From NCBI GenBank assembly GCA_019634385.1, contig JAHQVK010000208.1, positions 1-32,070 on the forward strand: DNA of 32,070 nt, written 5' to 3'. A program made the translations under genes and the position numbers. This DNA comes from Myxococcales bacterium (GTDB lineage Bacteria; Myxococcota; Kuafuiibacteriia; Kuafuiibacteriales; Kuafuiibacteriaceae). The notes beneath the pieces are model-generated. The model saw nothing but the letters and a program-made list of their open reading frames with translations, was not told where the DNA came from and made no database searches. Of the stretch, positions 6,715 through 15,958 are shown piece by piece (within the stretch, counting starts at the first letter, position 1; the number at the start of each line of letters is the position of its first letter).

Positions 6715-9700
6715 TTATACTGGCCGGCTATTTTTCGGTTGGAGGGACAGATCGAGTGGATGATTAATGTTGGGTTGATGAAACCTAGCGCATGCGCTAA
6801 CGAGTTCGGCCCAAGATGGGCGGTAGCGCCATTGTCCACTGCCCATCTGACTTTCATCCATCCCGCGGAAGAAGGCGTACAGAGCGCAACCGAATCTTGC
6901 TTCATACTCTTCTTCATTGGCGACACCAAGAAGTCTCGTTACCGCTGCTGAATAGATCTCAGCTTGAAGGAGATAATTTCCACGAACGTATGAATCAAGT
7001 TCATCTATGCAATAGTTGAGGAGTCCGTCACTTTTCCAATCTAGCACGTAAATACGGTCTTCTACGGTGAAGACCACATCGATAAACCCCTTGATGAAGC
7101 CTTGAGCTGGAGCCGCGGGGAACGGGAACAAGAACTCCATTTCTCTAACCACGAGGCTTGCCTCACATAATCCGCCCTCGAGTTGGCCGTGGATGCCAAG
7201 GTCAAGAGGGGTGCGAAGGGCGTTCCAGATAAGTTCAGCGCCGTGACGAGCGTGGGCTGGGGAGCGTTGATGGCGCTCTAGATTCTCTTGGAGCAGGGTT
7301 TGAATCTCTGGGCGTTCGTACCATTGCTCGAAATTAGGTGTGTCACGAATTATCTGAAGATCGACCCACTCGATGACCTCATGTAGAAACCGACCAGATG
7401 CTGCACCGGGAGGCAGATGATCGGGATCGGGCGGGATGCTCGATGTGCCCTGTTCTTCTATCTTATCGTCAACTATTGAAGTGGGAGCGGGATGCGAAGC
7501 ATTTTGCTCCGCTTTGATTCTTGAATATGAGGTTACGATTGGGCCGCGTCGTTCGTGACGAAGTCGGAGAATGGGGGCTGGGTCTTCAGCCGGGATATTT
7601 AGCGCGCGAGTCACTACGGCCTGCACAGGGCCAGAAATCGCGGCGCAGGTTGGTGGGGGGAGGGGCTTTTCAGGCTGTCTTGACCATACTGTCCAATGAC
7701 GAGCATTGGCTTGTACCCGCTTTAGGTGGGGTTCCAGCATGCCCTGAGTTCCGCCCAGGCCGTCGACCCCTGAGGGGGCAAGGAACGGGACGTACAGTCG
7801 GGTTCGGGCCCGAGTCAAGGCCACATATAGCAGGCGGCGGGTTTCTTCTTCAGCTTCGAGTTGGGCTGCATCCGGTGGCATATCACCCACGAACAAACAT
7901 CGCTCCTGGCCCTCATGGTAGGGATGCAGGGTTGCGGGCACCGTTTTCATGCCCCCGAAGAGGAATACAACTTCCGCCTCCAAGCCTTTAGCCTTATGCA
8001 TGGTCATCACTTGAACAACCTTCTCATCGGAGGACCGGCGTTCGATGTTGGTACTGGCTGCGCTGTGGTGGCCCTGCTCATGGATCCATCTATAGAGGTG
8101 CTGAATTAGTTCTCGCAAGGGAGGTCGGCCCGCTGAGGCCTCCAGGCTGAGGACTTCAAAGAGGTGGAGATAGTTGGTGAGGGTTTGGTCGGAGCTTCCC
8201 TCCAGAAGAAGCCGTTCGGTGATCCGGCTCTCGATCAGAATTGAGGTCAGTAGCCGGGGATAGTCTCTTCGGTCTGCGATGGTTTTCCAGCTCAAAAGTT
8301 GGGCCATTAGGGGGTCACCCGGATTGAGATCTTTACAGTTTGCCCATCGGTCAAAGGGTACGGAGAAGAACGGGGTCCCAAAGGCCCGCAGGGTGAGTCT
8401 TGGTATATTAGGGTCGGCAATGGCCGACAAGAGGGTGTATATATCGAAGGCTTCCTGGCTTTGAAATAATCCTTCTTGTTTGTAGACGGCGGCACCGATG
8501 CCATGCTCTCCCAAAATCTGTGTGATGCGTCTGCCTTCCCTACTGCTTCGGGTTAACACAAAAATATCCTCGGGGTTGAGGGGTCGAGGGGAGCTATCTG
8601 GGGAATGAAAATTAGCTGCTGAGGAGCCGTTGTCAATGCCGAGCAATCGCCCAATCTCTTGGGCGATCATGGTGGCCACCAGCGTTTCTGCCTGCCCCGG
8701 TCGAGGGGGCTCAGTGTCCTCAGTTATGAGTTGCAGTAAGACCGCTGGCGGACCCTCCTGACCCTGTTCTTCGATATATGTGTGATCGGTGCGTCCTGCT
8801 CGCACTGGTGTATACGTTATGTCGTGAGGGAAGAAAGGTTCAGGTACTTCGGGGTCCAACAGTTCGTTGATAGCTGCCACAAGCGTTGGTACAGAACGGT
8901 AACTATCAGTTAGTTGTACTCTGCCGCCCCCGGTGAGTTCCAATTCTTCGCGGGCTTGAATATAGGTGCCAACGTCAGCGCCTCGGAAACTATAAATAGC
9001 CTGTTTGGGGTCACCAATGACCATCAATCGACCACTTAGAGGGGGTTCTAGGTATAACTTTCGGAAGATGCGCCACTGGATATTATCGGTGTCTTGGAAC
9101 TCGTCGATGATGGCTACCGGATATCGCCGAACTAGATGTTCTTTGAGTAGTTCGCCGCCTTCGGTGTACAGACTTTCTTCCAGCAGATTGAGCATGTCCG
9201 AAAAGTCTAGTTCACCCCGTTCTGCTTTTTCTCTACGCAGCTGAGCTTGGATACGTGGTAGTAGCATCTGGAGCGCGGCACTCCGAAAAGAAACGAGACC
9301 CATCTGTAGCTGTTCTAAGGCTTGCAGCAGATGTTGTAGTTTTGGCTGGTTTTTGGCTGGTTCGTGAAGGGTTGCGATTACTAGGTTGAGGTGGTTGGCA
9401 CCATCCGCCTCCATCTCTTGGAGTAGGGCGGGCATGTCAGAGTTGCCGAGTTTGGCGATGCGGAGAATCCGGTCGAGCTGATGAAGTGTTTGGGCGATCA
9501 CTGGCCTACGAATGCGACTTCGGACAAGCATAGGGCGTACAGTGGAGGGGGCAGAAGGGGCTTGGGCCAAGGTGTGCAGTGCCCGCTGGAGTAACTCGGG
9601 GTCAAAAGTTGGCGCGAGCCGACCCTGAAGTTCGATGCAGGTAAATGCGGTCCGGTGCAAACTATCAAGTGGTTGGGTTTCGAGCCATGCTTCCAGCCAC

Positions 9701-10200
9701 GGTAGCGGTACCGGTTCGCAGGCAAGGTCGGTGCGCAGTACGGATATAAAGGCGCGACTGAATGCGGCCCGGCTATCAACGAGTGTCTGCTTGAAGGGAC
9801 GTCGATGGGCGAAAGCATTTTCGAGGAGAACCCGCTGGCAAAACGCGTGGATGGTAGTAATGCTGGTTCGGTCAAAACTCAACAATGCTTGGTGTAGCCG
9901 CTCTAGGGTGTTGGCGCTAAGTACCCAACTGTTTGGAGGGGGAGGCTCAGCCTGAAGGGGGGTTTCACGGAGACTAAAGAGTTTTTTTCGAAGTCGGAGC
10001 TTGAGTTCGGCGGTGGCTTTTTCTGTAAACGTAACGATCAATATTTGATCGATAGGGATATTCTTTCTTAAAACGAGATCGATCACTAGGTGTTCAAGTG
10101 TATAGGTCTTTCCTGTGCCTGCTGAGGCTTCGATGATCGCGTGAGGATAGGTGACGAGCGTATCGAGAATCTCAGGACGTGGTGCGTAACGGTAACTCAT
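6715..10200 (-). CDS. recB: RecB-like helicase-nuclease subunit of RecBC
   Basis: A 1161-residue subunit of the exonuclease V complex, which unwinds and trims double-strand DNA ends and loads RecA. The N-terminal half is an SF1 UvrD-type 3'-5' helicase: Walker A ASAGTGKT at residues 25-32, VTFTEKATAELKLR, Walker B IIDEFQDTD, VIGDPKQAIYSFRGAD, LTDSYRS, VMTMHKAKGLEAEVV and LLYVALTRAR. The C-terminus is the RecB-type nuclease: GFIDVVF with Asp1041, then LDWKS with Asp1054 and Lys1056, then YLLQAEIYS. The spacing matches the E. coli RecB active site. Its ATG overlaps the recC stop by 4 nt (ATGA), so the two are translationally coupled. Length is close to E. coli RecB. No recD follows; the next gene in the same direction is the PhoX-like one. 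Confidence 0.95.
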   Translation of the reverse strand: MSYRYAPRPEILDTLVTYPHAIIEASAGTGKTYTLEHLVIDLVLRKNIPIDQILIVTFTEKATAELKLRLRKKLFSLRETPLQAEPPPPNSWVLSANTLERLHQALLSFDRTSITTIHAFCQRVLLENAFAHRRPFKQTLVDSRAAFSRAFISVLRTDLACEPVPLPWLEAWLETQPLDSLHRTAFTCIELQGRLAPTFDPELLQRALHTLAQAPSAPSTVRPMLVRSRIRRPVIAQTLHQLDRILRIAKLGNSDMPALLQEMEADGANHLNLVIATLHEPAKNQPKLQHLLQALEQLQMGLVSFRSAALQMLLPRIQAQLRREKAERGELDFSDMLNLLEESLYTEGGELLKEHLVRRYPVAIIDEFQDTDNIQWRIFRKLYLEPPLSGRLMVIGDPKQAIYSFRGADVGTYIQAREELELTGGGRVQLTDSYRSVPTLVAAINELLDPEVPEPFFPHDITYTPVRAGRTDHTYIEEQGQEGPPAVLLQLITEDTEPPRPGQAETLVATMIAQEIGRLLGIDNGSSAANFHSPDSSPRPLNPEDIFVLTRSSREGRRITQILGEHGIGAAVYKQEGLFQSQEAFDIYTLLSAIADPNIPRLTLRAFGTPFFSVPFDRWANCKDLNPGDPLMAQLLSWKTIADRRDYPRLLTSILIESRITERLLLEGSSDQTLTNYLHLFEVLSLEASAGRPPLRELIQHLYRWIHEQGHHSAASTNIERRSSDEKVVQVMTMHKAKGLEAEVVFLFGGMKTVPATLHPYHEGQERCLFVGDMPPDAAQLEAEEETRRLLYVALTRARTRLYVPFLAPSGVDGLGGTQGMLEPHLKRVQANARHWTVWSRQPEKPLPPPTCAAISGPVQAVVTRALNIPAEDPAPILRLRHERRGPIVTSYSRIKAEQNASHPAPTSIVDDKIEEQGTSSIPPDPDHLPPGAASGRFLHEVIEWVDLQIIRDTPNFEQWYERPEIQTLLQENLERHQRSPAHARHGAELIWNALRTPLDLGIHGQLEGGLCEASLVVREMEFLFPFPAAPAQGFIKGFIDVVFTVEDRIYVLDWKSDGLLNYCIDELDSYVRGNYLLQAEIYSAAVTRLLGVANEEEYEARFGCALYAFFRGMDESQMGSGQWRYRPSWAELVSACARFHQPNINHPLDLSLQPKNSRPV

Positions 10201-13200
10201 GAGCTGACATCTTCGTAAGCCACGAGGAAAGGCTTGAGTCGGCGTTCAATAACAGAAAAGGCTTCTTCAAGCGATGGGGTGGGAAACCGATCTGCCTTTA
10301 GAGGACCAAATGGGTCACAAGCGGCTGCATGAAGGATAGATTGGAGTTTGGCATTGTTAGCGCCCTTTTGCTGTTGATGATATAAACGTACCTGGGTGCG
10401 CAGGGGTAGCCGGTAAGGATGGTGGTGTTGTAGTAGTTCGTCAGAAAGTCTTGTGAGTAGAGTTTTGGCGGTGTCTTCAGAGATGTGCGCGAGAGTAAAG
10501 GCGAGATGGTTGGGGCCCCGGTCGATGATGCATCCTCGCCACGAGCCGCGAAGGGTTTTGCCCGACGCTACCCAGCTAAGTTGGGTTAACCAACTTCCTA
10601 GAGCCAGGCGTAATTGACCAGGCTTGTCATTATCGAGTGCTCGCTCGGTAAAGCTGAAGGTACCCCCGTGGGCGCTGGTATAGTGGGTGCTGCCCATAAG
10701 CAGTAGGCCCGGTAGCTCAATGGGAGGCAGGGTGAGGCTTGATTCGGTGGTGCGTGGGGACCGACCAATGGCAAGACGTTCCAAGCGAACCGATTTACCT
10801 TCCGTGGCGGCGAGGAACTTATTGGTCCAGGTTTCCAATATGGTTTGGTGTTGGTGACGGGTGGTGGTTCCAAATACCCCGGTGGGCATCTGACCTGTGA
10901 ACTCGAGACGATCTACGGTTTCTAAGTAACGGCGGTGGAGTGTGGGCAGTGTTTCACCGTCGTTGACCCAATGAACGAAGATTTCTTCGAGCAACCGGAG
11001 GGAGTAGAAGCGATCCAATTCAAACGGTTCTGTTGTGGGGCCAAGAACCTCTTGCTCATCGTCGTAGGCGTTAAGTTCGAGGACTTGGCGGGCCCATCCT
11101 TGAACAGGTTCTTCAATAAAGCGCTGGATATTAGCGATACTTATTCTTGTTTCCCGAGCCGCAAGCGGGCCGGGGCGGGGGACGTGAAGTGCGAGGCGCT
11201 TTCGCCACCGCGTGGCAAGCTCCTCAGGTAAGAAGCGCGCGATGTCTTCGACACTTGGCATGGATGTTCGTGGTGGAAGAGCGGCTGTGAGACGATTGCG
11301 TAGATCAGCGGCACGCTTTTCAGAGCGGCCAGCTCGAGAATATCCGGGGGCTACATGCCGGCGGAGTGGGAGGACCTGCGGGGATAGGTTGCCGGGGCCG
11401 ACGTAAGAGTTTTCGATGATAGATAGGAACTCACTAAGGGTTGAAGAAGGAAGACGCATATCTCCCGTTTCCGGGTTTTGTGAGACATAAGAAAGGTATA
11501 TACCCTCAGAACTGGCGAGCACGCGTAGCAGAAAGTTGTACTCGTCCCTCATTTTTGGCGTGGTTTCACCAAGATGGCGATGATCTTTTCTCAGATCAAG
11601 GGACGAAGGATGCTCGGTGGCGGGGAATTGCCCTTCACCCAAACCCGGGATAAAGGTGAATCGAAACGGGAGGGAAGCAACGCTTTCGAGCGGGCCCACC
11701 ACAACCGCTTCTGCCAATGGTGGGCCGGTATGAATGTAAATATGTTCGAGTTGGTCCAAGATCAGGCCTCGGGCGGTGGTGAAGGGGACCGAGACACCAC
11801 CCGAGGCCTGAATAGTCAGACCGGACATGGCCGATTGGACACGGTAGAGATCTCGCTCGTCGTTTTCATCCACGGGTCCTACATAAGTATCGATGACTAT
11901 GCGCAGATAATTAATCCACTCTGGCACGGTGTACTGAGCTTCGGCCAAGGCACGAGCATCAGCGATCAGTGAGCGCACAAGTGCAAGCATGCGACCGACT
12001 CGAAAGAGGTCGCGCACCGGGATATCGGCGGGGACAAAGGGGGTTTCACCGAGGAAAATGGGGTCGAGCTGGTCGGCCTCAGTATGTAGAGCTACACCGA
12101 GGGCTAAGCGGCGTAACCCCTGATTCCAGTTAAATAGATCCTTTGTAATATATGTCTGTTGATGATCCTCTTGGTCAGCACCGTCAAAGATAGCAAGTCG
12201 ATCGCACCACGCCACCCAGTCGCTCGTGTCTCCAAGCTCGAATCGTGTAGTGATAGTAGGATGGGTAAGTACTCGGAGGAGATCACTTCGGGCGTAGTTG
12301 GATGTAGGCAATGCTAGCAACAGGCGGATAATGTCGACAATACGGCTTTGGGACGAAAGTGGGACGTCAAGTGCACGAAAGGGGAGATCATATGCATCCG
12401 CAAATGCTGAGGCTAAGTGAGACCTATAGTGTTCGGCGTCTCGACCACTCAGGGCGACGACGCAGTCGTTCCACTGAAGATCAGCGTGGGTTTCGGCCAG
12501 TTGCCAAATGGCAGAGGCAATAGCCTCACACTCCCGACGAATGTTTGGTGCTTCAACAAGGTGTATGCTATCTTCCACTCGCTCGTCGCCATGCGTTGAG
12601 TGATCGACCACTGTGCGGAAACGAATATCAGCGTGGAATGCATTGAGGACGGCCAGAGGCTGATCAGGGGGAGTGGAAGGCCCAGCATCGCTATCCACGT
12701 TCCATTCACTGAGTTCTAAAGCTCGGTGAAGGCACTCTCGGCCTGGACGGCCCCATAGTTGTAGGGCAAGAGGATCGTCTTGATACCAGGACAATTCATC
12801 GAGAGGCAGTGTGCTATTGCGCAATGAAACGTCGTCCCAGTATTCCAGACAGGGGTTGATGGAATATAGGTGTATGGATGACGAGTGACTCACTCGACGC
12901 AGGGCTTCAACCATGACTGGGGATCTCAACGGCACATTGTATATGAACAGTGTTTGGGAGTTCCCTTGATTGAGGAAATGTATTGCGTCGAGCATCAGCC
13001 AAGACCGTCGATGATGCTCGGTGTCGGTAGGCATGGGACATAGGGGGCCATTATTGGTAACCAATTCCCGAAAGAGAGCTGCCTGCCATCTATCTTCAGC
13101 TTCTAGCTGAGAAAACTCACCTTTGGCCCATCCTTGGACCCATTCGGGACGGTGAAGGACATATTGCTCAAAGAGTGGTCCGAGAGCCAGGGCCAATTGT

Positions 13201-13577
13201 AGTTTGCGGTCTTCAATGGCAGGCTCAGCATTCAGGTAAGCCTGTAGAGGGCCAAAATCTGGATCATCAAACCCGATCGGGTGATGAAGACGTTCCAGAA
13301 TACCTAAGGAGATTTCTTTGGATCCTGCGAGGTACACGCCAGGGGCGGATTGATGAATGATCTTTTGAAGGACCTGTCGAAGTGGCAGGAACTCAAAGTT
13401 TGCGCAGATACCGAGACGTTCTGCGAGACCCTGTTTGAGCATAGCAGTCTCCGCGGCGCTTTGGACGGTAACGGTCACTGGCTCCAAGGAGCCAATTTGC
13501 CGCCTCCATTGGGCGATATCTCGGGCCATAGCGTCGAGGAGAGCGCTGGCTCGATCAGATTGGAATAGCCGTATCAA
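10197..13577 (-). CDS. recC: RecC-like subunit of RecBC
   Basis: A 1126-residue protein matching RecC in length, in its characteristic N-terminus (IRLFQSDRASALLDAMA), and in its position directly before recB with a 4-nt ATGA overlap. RecC holds the complex together and scans for Chi in enteric bacteria through an inactivated helicase/nuclease fold. No intact Walker A is apparent here, as expected. A late segment (ISIANIQRFIEEPVQGWARQVL) resembles the RecC C-terminal region. The start is TTG at 13577-13575, abutting the TGA of the STAS gene with no gap, so translation is probably coupled. The Chi recognised by this protein cannot be read from the sequence. Confidence 0.92.
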   Translation of the reverse strand: MIRLFQSDRASALLDAMARDIAQWRRQIGSLEPVTVTVQSAAETAMLKQGLAERLGICANFEFLPLRQVLQKIIHQSAPGVYLAGSKEISLGILERLHHPIGFDDPDFGPLQAYLNAEPAIEDRKLQLALALGPLFEQYVLHRPEWVQGWAKGEFSQLEAEDRWQAALFRELVTNNGPLCPMPTDTEHHRRSWLMLDAIHFLNQGNSQTLFIYNVPLRSPVMVEALRRVSHSSSIHLYSINPCLEYWDDVSLRNSTLPLDELSWYQDDPLALQLWGRPGRECLHRALELSEWNVDSDAGPSTPPDQPLAVLNAFHADIRFRTVVDHSTHGDERVEDSIHLVEAPNIRRECEAIASAIWQLAETHADLQWNDCVVALSGRDAEHYRSHLASAFADAYDLPFRALDVPLSSQSRIVDIIRLLLALPTSNYARSDLLRVLTHPTITTRFELGDTSDWVAWCDRLAIFDGADQEDHQQTYITKDLFNWNQGLRRLALGVALHTEADQLDPIFLGETPFVPADIPVRDLFRVGRMLALVRSLIADARALAEAQYTVPEWINYLRIVIDTYVGPVDENDERDLYRVQSAMSGLTIQASGGVSVPFTTARGLILDQLEHIYIHTGPPLAEAVVVGPLESVASLPFRFTFIPGLGEGQFPATEHPSSLDLRKDHRHLGETTPKMRDEYNFLLRVLASSEGIYLSYVSQNPETGDMRLPSSTLSEFLSIIENSYVGPGNLSPQVLPLRRHVAPGYSRAGRSEKRAADLRNRLTAALPPRTSMPSVEDIARFLPEELATRWRKRLALHVPRPGPLAARETRISIANIQRFIEEPVQGWARQVLELNAYDDEQEVLGPTTEPFELDRFYSLRLLEEIFVHWVNDGETLPTLHRRYLETVDRLEFTGQMPTGVFGTTTRHQHQTILETWTNKFLAATEGKSVRLERLAIGRSPRTTESSLTLPPIELPGLLLMGSTHYTSAHGGTFSFTERALDNDKPGQLRLALGSWLTQLSWVASGKTLRGSWRGCIIDRGPNHLAFTLAHISEDTAKTLLTRLSDELLQHHHPYRLPLRTQVRLYHQQQKGANNAKLQSILHAAACDPFGPLKADRFPTPSLEEAFSVIERRLKPFLVAYEDVSS

Positions 13578-13892
13578 TCAGGTCTCTACCAGCTTGAATA
13601 CCCGGTGGAGCCGAAGCAATTCGATAATGCTGGTTACCGCCGGTCCTGGATTATGAATCTCGAGAACACCGCCTTTGCGTGCTGCTCGTTTGTGTACGCT
13701 TACCAAGGCTCCGACACCGGAGGAGTCGATGAAGTCTACGGATGTAAAGTCGATTGCTACCGCCTCAATAGCTGGATCCCACGCTTGCTCTACGGAGCGT
13801 CTAAACTCCGGGGCAAGCGTGATATCGAACTTTTTACTCTCTACGCGAATAAGAAGATGGTGTTTGTCATCAGAAAGCTCGAACTCGAACAT
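13578..13892 (-). CDS. STAS-domain protein, anti-sigma factor antagonist type
   Basis: A 104-residue single-domain protein of the SpoIIAA/RsbV family. Such proteins are switched by phosphorylation of a serine and bind or release an anti-sigma kinase or another partner. The hallmark IDSSGVGALVSVHKRA is present, with Ser57 after Asp56 at the phosphorylation position, on the usual pattern (VAIDFTSVDFIDSSG). I choose the ATG at 13892, preceded by AAGGG at good spacing, over the upstream in-frame ATG at 13985, which would overlap the divergent sugar-transferase gene and add residues outside the fold. It is the first gene of a tight STAS-recC-recB run. No cognate kinase, phosphatase or sigma factor is in the window, so its partner is unknown. 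Confidence 0.9.
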   Translation of the reverse strand: MFEFELSDDKHHLLIRVESKKFDITLAPEFRRSVEQAWDPAIEAVAIDFTSVDFIDSSGVGALVSVHKRAARKGGVLEIHNPGPAVTSIIELLRLHRVFKLVET

Positions 13893-13965
13893 GGAACCCT
13901 TACGTCTAGTAGCCGCAATCCGCCCGGATTGACTAGTTGCTTTTATCCAACTAGCTTCCGCCACG
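13893..13965. promoter_or_regulatory. Divergent promoter region, STAS-recCB versus sugar transferase operon
   Basis: Only 73 bp separate the two divergent start codons, so promoters for both operons must overlap here or lie inside the neighbouring genes. I cannot pick out confident -35/-10 boxes. Confidence 0.45.
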
Positions 13966-14706
13966 ATGACCGAGAACGGGGACATTTTCGACCCCGAACA
14001 AATCGTTCAACATTGGGAACGCCCGGCGGACCTTCGCCAAATACGGCGCTGGCGTAGACGTCTGTCTTACAAAAAACTGATATGGCGAGCAACGTTTGGG
14101 CTCGCCGAAACCATGAAGCGCGGCTTGGATATCGCCGGTAGTGCGGCGGCGATTACTGCGTTTAGCCCCGTGTTTGTGGTCACGTCAGTACTGATAAAGT
14201 TGGAAGACGGAGGGCCGATTCTCTTTCGGCAGAGCCGAGTAGGGCGCGGTGGACGGTTGTTCAAGATGTTCAAGTTTCGTTCAATGGTTCCTAACGCTGA
14301 TAAGTTAAAGGATAAACTCCTTGAGCAAAATCAGCACGGGCAAAAGGGCGTTACCTTCAAGATGAAACACGACCCGCGCATTACTCGCGTGGGGCGGTTC
14401 ATCCGTAAGTACTCGATCGATGAGTTCCCTCAGTTTTTTAATGTTTTGTTTGGGGACATGTCTTTGGTGGGGCCCCGTCCTTCGGTCCCGAGGGAAGTGG
14501 CGAAATATAAGGCGATGCATTTACGTCGACTTGCGGTAAAGCCGGGCATCACTTGTCTTTGGCAAGTTGGTGGACGAGCAGAGATTGATTTTGAAGGCCA
14601 GGTCCGGCTCGATCTCCAGTATATCGCCTCAGAAAGCGTGTGGACGGATATTAAGATCCTTCTCAAGACTGTTCCAGCAGTGTTGAAAGGGGAAGGCGCT
14701 TACTGA
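13966..14706 (+). CDS. ExoY/WcaJ-type sugar-phosphate transferase (initiating phosphoglycosyltransferase)
   Basis: A 246-residue monotopic phosphoglycosyltransferase (bacterial sugar transferase family). It should move a sugar-1-phosphate from a nucleotide sugar to undecaprenyl phosphate, the first step of exopolysaccharide or O-antigen synthesis. The catalytic domain begins with the re-entrant segment MKRGLDIAGSAAAITAFSPVFVVTSVLIKLEDGGPILFRQSRVG (residues 50-93). Next are FKMFKFRSM, the Asp152-Glu153 dyad in YSIDEFPQFFNVL, DMSLVGPRPSVP and KPGITCLWQVGGR. A 49-residue charged N-terminal extension replaces the multi-TM region of the WcaJ type, so it is the short ExoY/PglC form. Ends 4 bp before the next gene. 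The ribosome binding site is weak. The sugar donor cannot be told. Confidence 0.93.
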   Translation: MTENGDIFDPEQIVQHWERPADLRQIRRWRRRLSYKKLIWRATFGLAETMKRGLDIAGSAAAITAFSPVFVVTSVLIKLEDGGPILFRQSRVGRGGRLFKMFKFRSMVPNADKLKDKLLEQNQHGQKGVTFKMKHDPRITRVGRFIRKYSIDEFPQFFNVLFGDMSLVGPRPSVPREVAKYKAMHLRRLAVKPGITCLWQVGGRAEIDFEGQVRLDLQYIASESVWTDIKILLKTVPAVLKGEGAY

Positions 14707-14710
14707 GTTT

Positions 14711-15949
14711 ATGGAACTTGCGGCAAGTGATGAGCTGGATCAGGAGCGGGTGTTGACGCTCATTGCTCCAGATTGGCAGCATCTTGATGCGGTACTCGAA
14801 AGCCCAATCCCGTTTGTCCTTTGGGTTGTGGGAGCGCAACCACTCTTGCATCACTGGCTCGATCATGCGGTGGATGAAGGATATGGTCGGGTGCGATTGT
14901 TGGTGAGTGACCGCCCAGCGGAGGTTCGTCAGGCGATGGAAAAGGCCAAATTGTGGCCGGTTCAGTGGGAAATTATCCCTCGTTCTACCACCGAGGTTCC
15001 CACTGATCTTCCTTCGGATGTTGCCTGTCTTGATCATCTTCCCGGGCATCCCCCATTGAACCAATCACCCACCAATGGGTGGGAACTTCTCAGATACTGG
15101 TTTACATTAAGAGAGACGTGGTTTGCATCGGTAGACTCAGATCACATGGAGGCTTTTCGAACGCTTGCGGTGGGACGTTTCTGCTCGATTCATCCTTCCG
15201 CGGAGCTGCGTATGCCGATCTGGATCGACGACTACGCACAGATTGGTCCAGGATGTGTTGTGGGGCCGAATGTAAATATTGGCCGCGGAGCGGTGCTTGA
15301 AGGCCCATCCAAGGTCACAAATTCAGTGATCACCGATCATACATATTTGGCTGGTCACACTGAGCTACAGGATGCTTTCCTCGACGGAGGGCGTTTGCTC
15401 AATCTACGCCTGGGGGCTCGAGTTAACCTCGATCGGCTTATGGCTGACCACCTCAAGAGTGAAGACGTACGGCGTCCATCACTTGTGGAGCGAATCGGGT
15501 CGTCGTTTTTGTACTTGGTCTTCTCGCTGGCGGATCGTTTGCTTCCGGGGCGAACAGCAAAGCCTACCGAATGGATGTCCTTTGATGGGCTGCAGTTGTC
15601 TGAATCTTCGGGGCCTCTATGGCGACGCCGTCGGACTTGGCTCAAGCACGTGATGCAAGGCCGAATGCGTCTCGTAGGTGTACTGCCGCGAACCCGCGAG
15701 CAGTTTGATCAACTGTCCCCAGATTGGCAGGAAATTATTCGGGCCGCGCCATCTGGTATACTCTCCTATGCGGATTTGCACGGTAGTCATTCCGCAAATG
15801 ATGAGCTGGAAGCCGTCCACGCGGTGTATCAGGCATCATCGCCGGGAGCGGAGATCCGCAGTACGATCCGTGAGCAAGCATGGCGATTGTTTCGGATCAC
15901 ACACGACCGTGAAACTGCGGTGAGCAAGCGCCATCGTATCCAATCGTAA
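14711..15949 (+). CDS. Composite nucleotidyltransferase-like / left-handed beta-helix protein with sugar-transferase-like tail
   Basis: A 412-residue protein that I cannot match to one named family. Residues about 14-95 (FVLWVVGAQPLLHHWLDHAVDEGYGRVRLLV) have the layout of sugar-nucleotide pyrophosphorylases, but the GxGTRL nucleotide-binding loop is absent. Residues about 150-250 look like hexapeptide left-handed beta-helix turns (SIHPSAELRMPIWIDDYAQIGPGCVVGPNVNIGRGAVLEG). After a basic region, residues about 315-395 (MQGRMRLVGVLPRTREQFDQLSPDWQEIIRAAPSGILSYADLHG) resemble the C-terminal part of sugar transferases (DMSLVGPRP...GITGLWQV), with key residues changed. It lies 4 bp after the sugar transferase, so it probably works with it as a regulatory or scaffold partner. 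Activity is doubtful. Confidence 0.7.
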   Translation: MELAASDELDQERVLTLIAPDWQHLDAVLESPIPFVLWVVGAQPLLHHWLDHAVDEGYGRVRLLVSDRPAEVRQAMEKAKLWPVQWEIIPRSTTEVPTDLPSDVACLDHLPGHPPLNQSPTNGWELLRYWFTLRETWFASVDSDHMEAFRTLAVGRFCSIHPSAELRMPIWIDDYAQIGPGCVVGPNVNIGRGAVLEGPSKVTNSVITDHTYLAGHTELQDAFLDGGRLLNLRLGARVNLDRLMADHLKSEDVRRPSLVERIGSSFLYLVFSLADRLLPGRTAKPTEWMSFDGLQLSESSGPLWRRRRTWLKHVMQGRMRLVGVLPRTREQFDQLSPDWQEIIRAAPSGILSYADLHGSHSANDELEAVHAVYQASSPGAEIRSTIREQAWRLFRITHDRETAVSKRHRIQS

Positions 15950-15958
15950 GGGGAGGGG

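Noticed and set aside
7521-7991. A 156-codon plus-strand open frame
   Set aside because: Antisense to recB, which is intact across this stretch; residue composition is Gly/Arg-rich as expected for a shadow frame.
13893-13985. Longer N-terminus for the STAS protein from ATG 13985
   Set aside because: It would overlap the divergent sugar-transferase start and add 31 residues outside the STAS fold; the ATG at 13892 has AAGGG upstream.
13605-14057. A 150-codon plus-strand open frame
   Set aside because: Antisense to the STAS gene and overlapping the sugar transferase in another frame; no family features.
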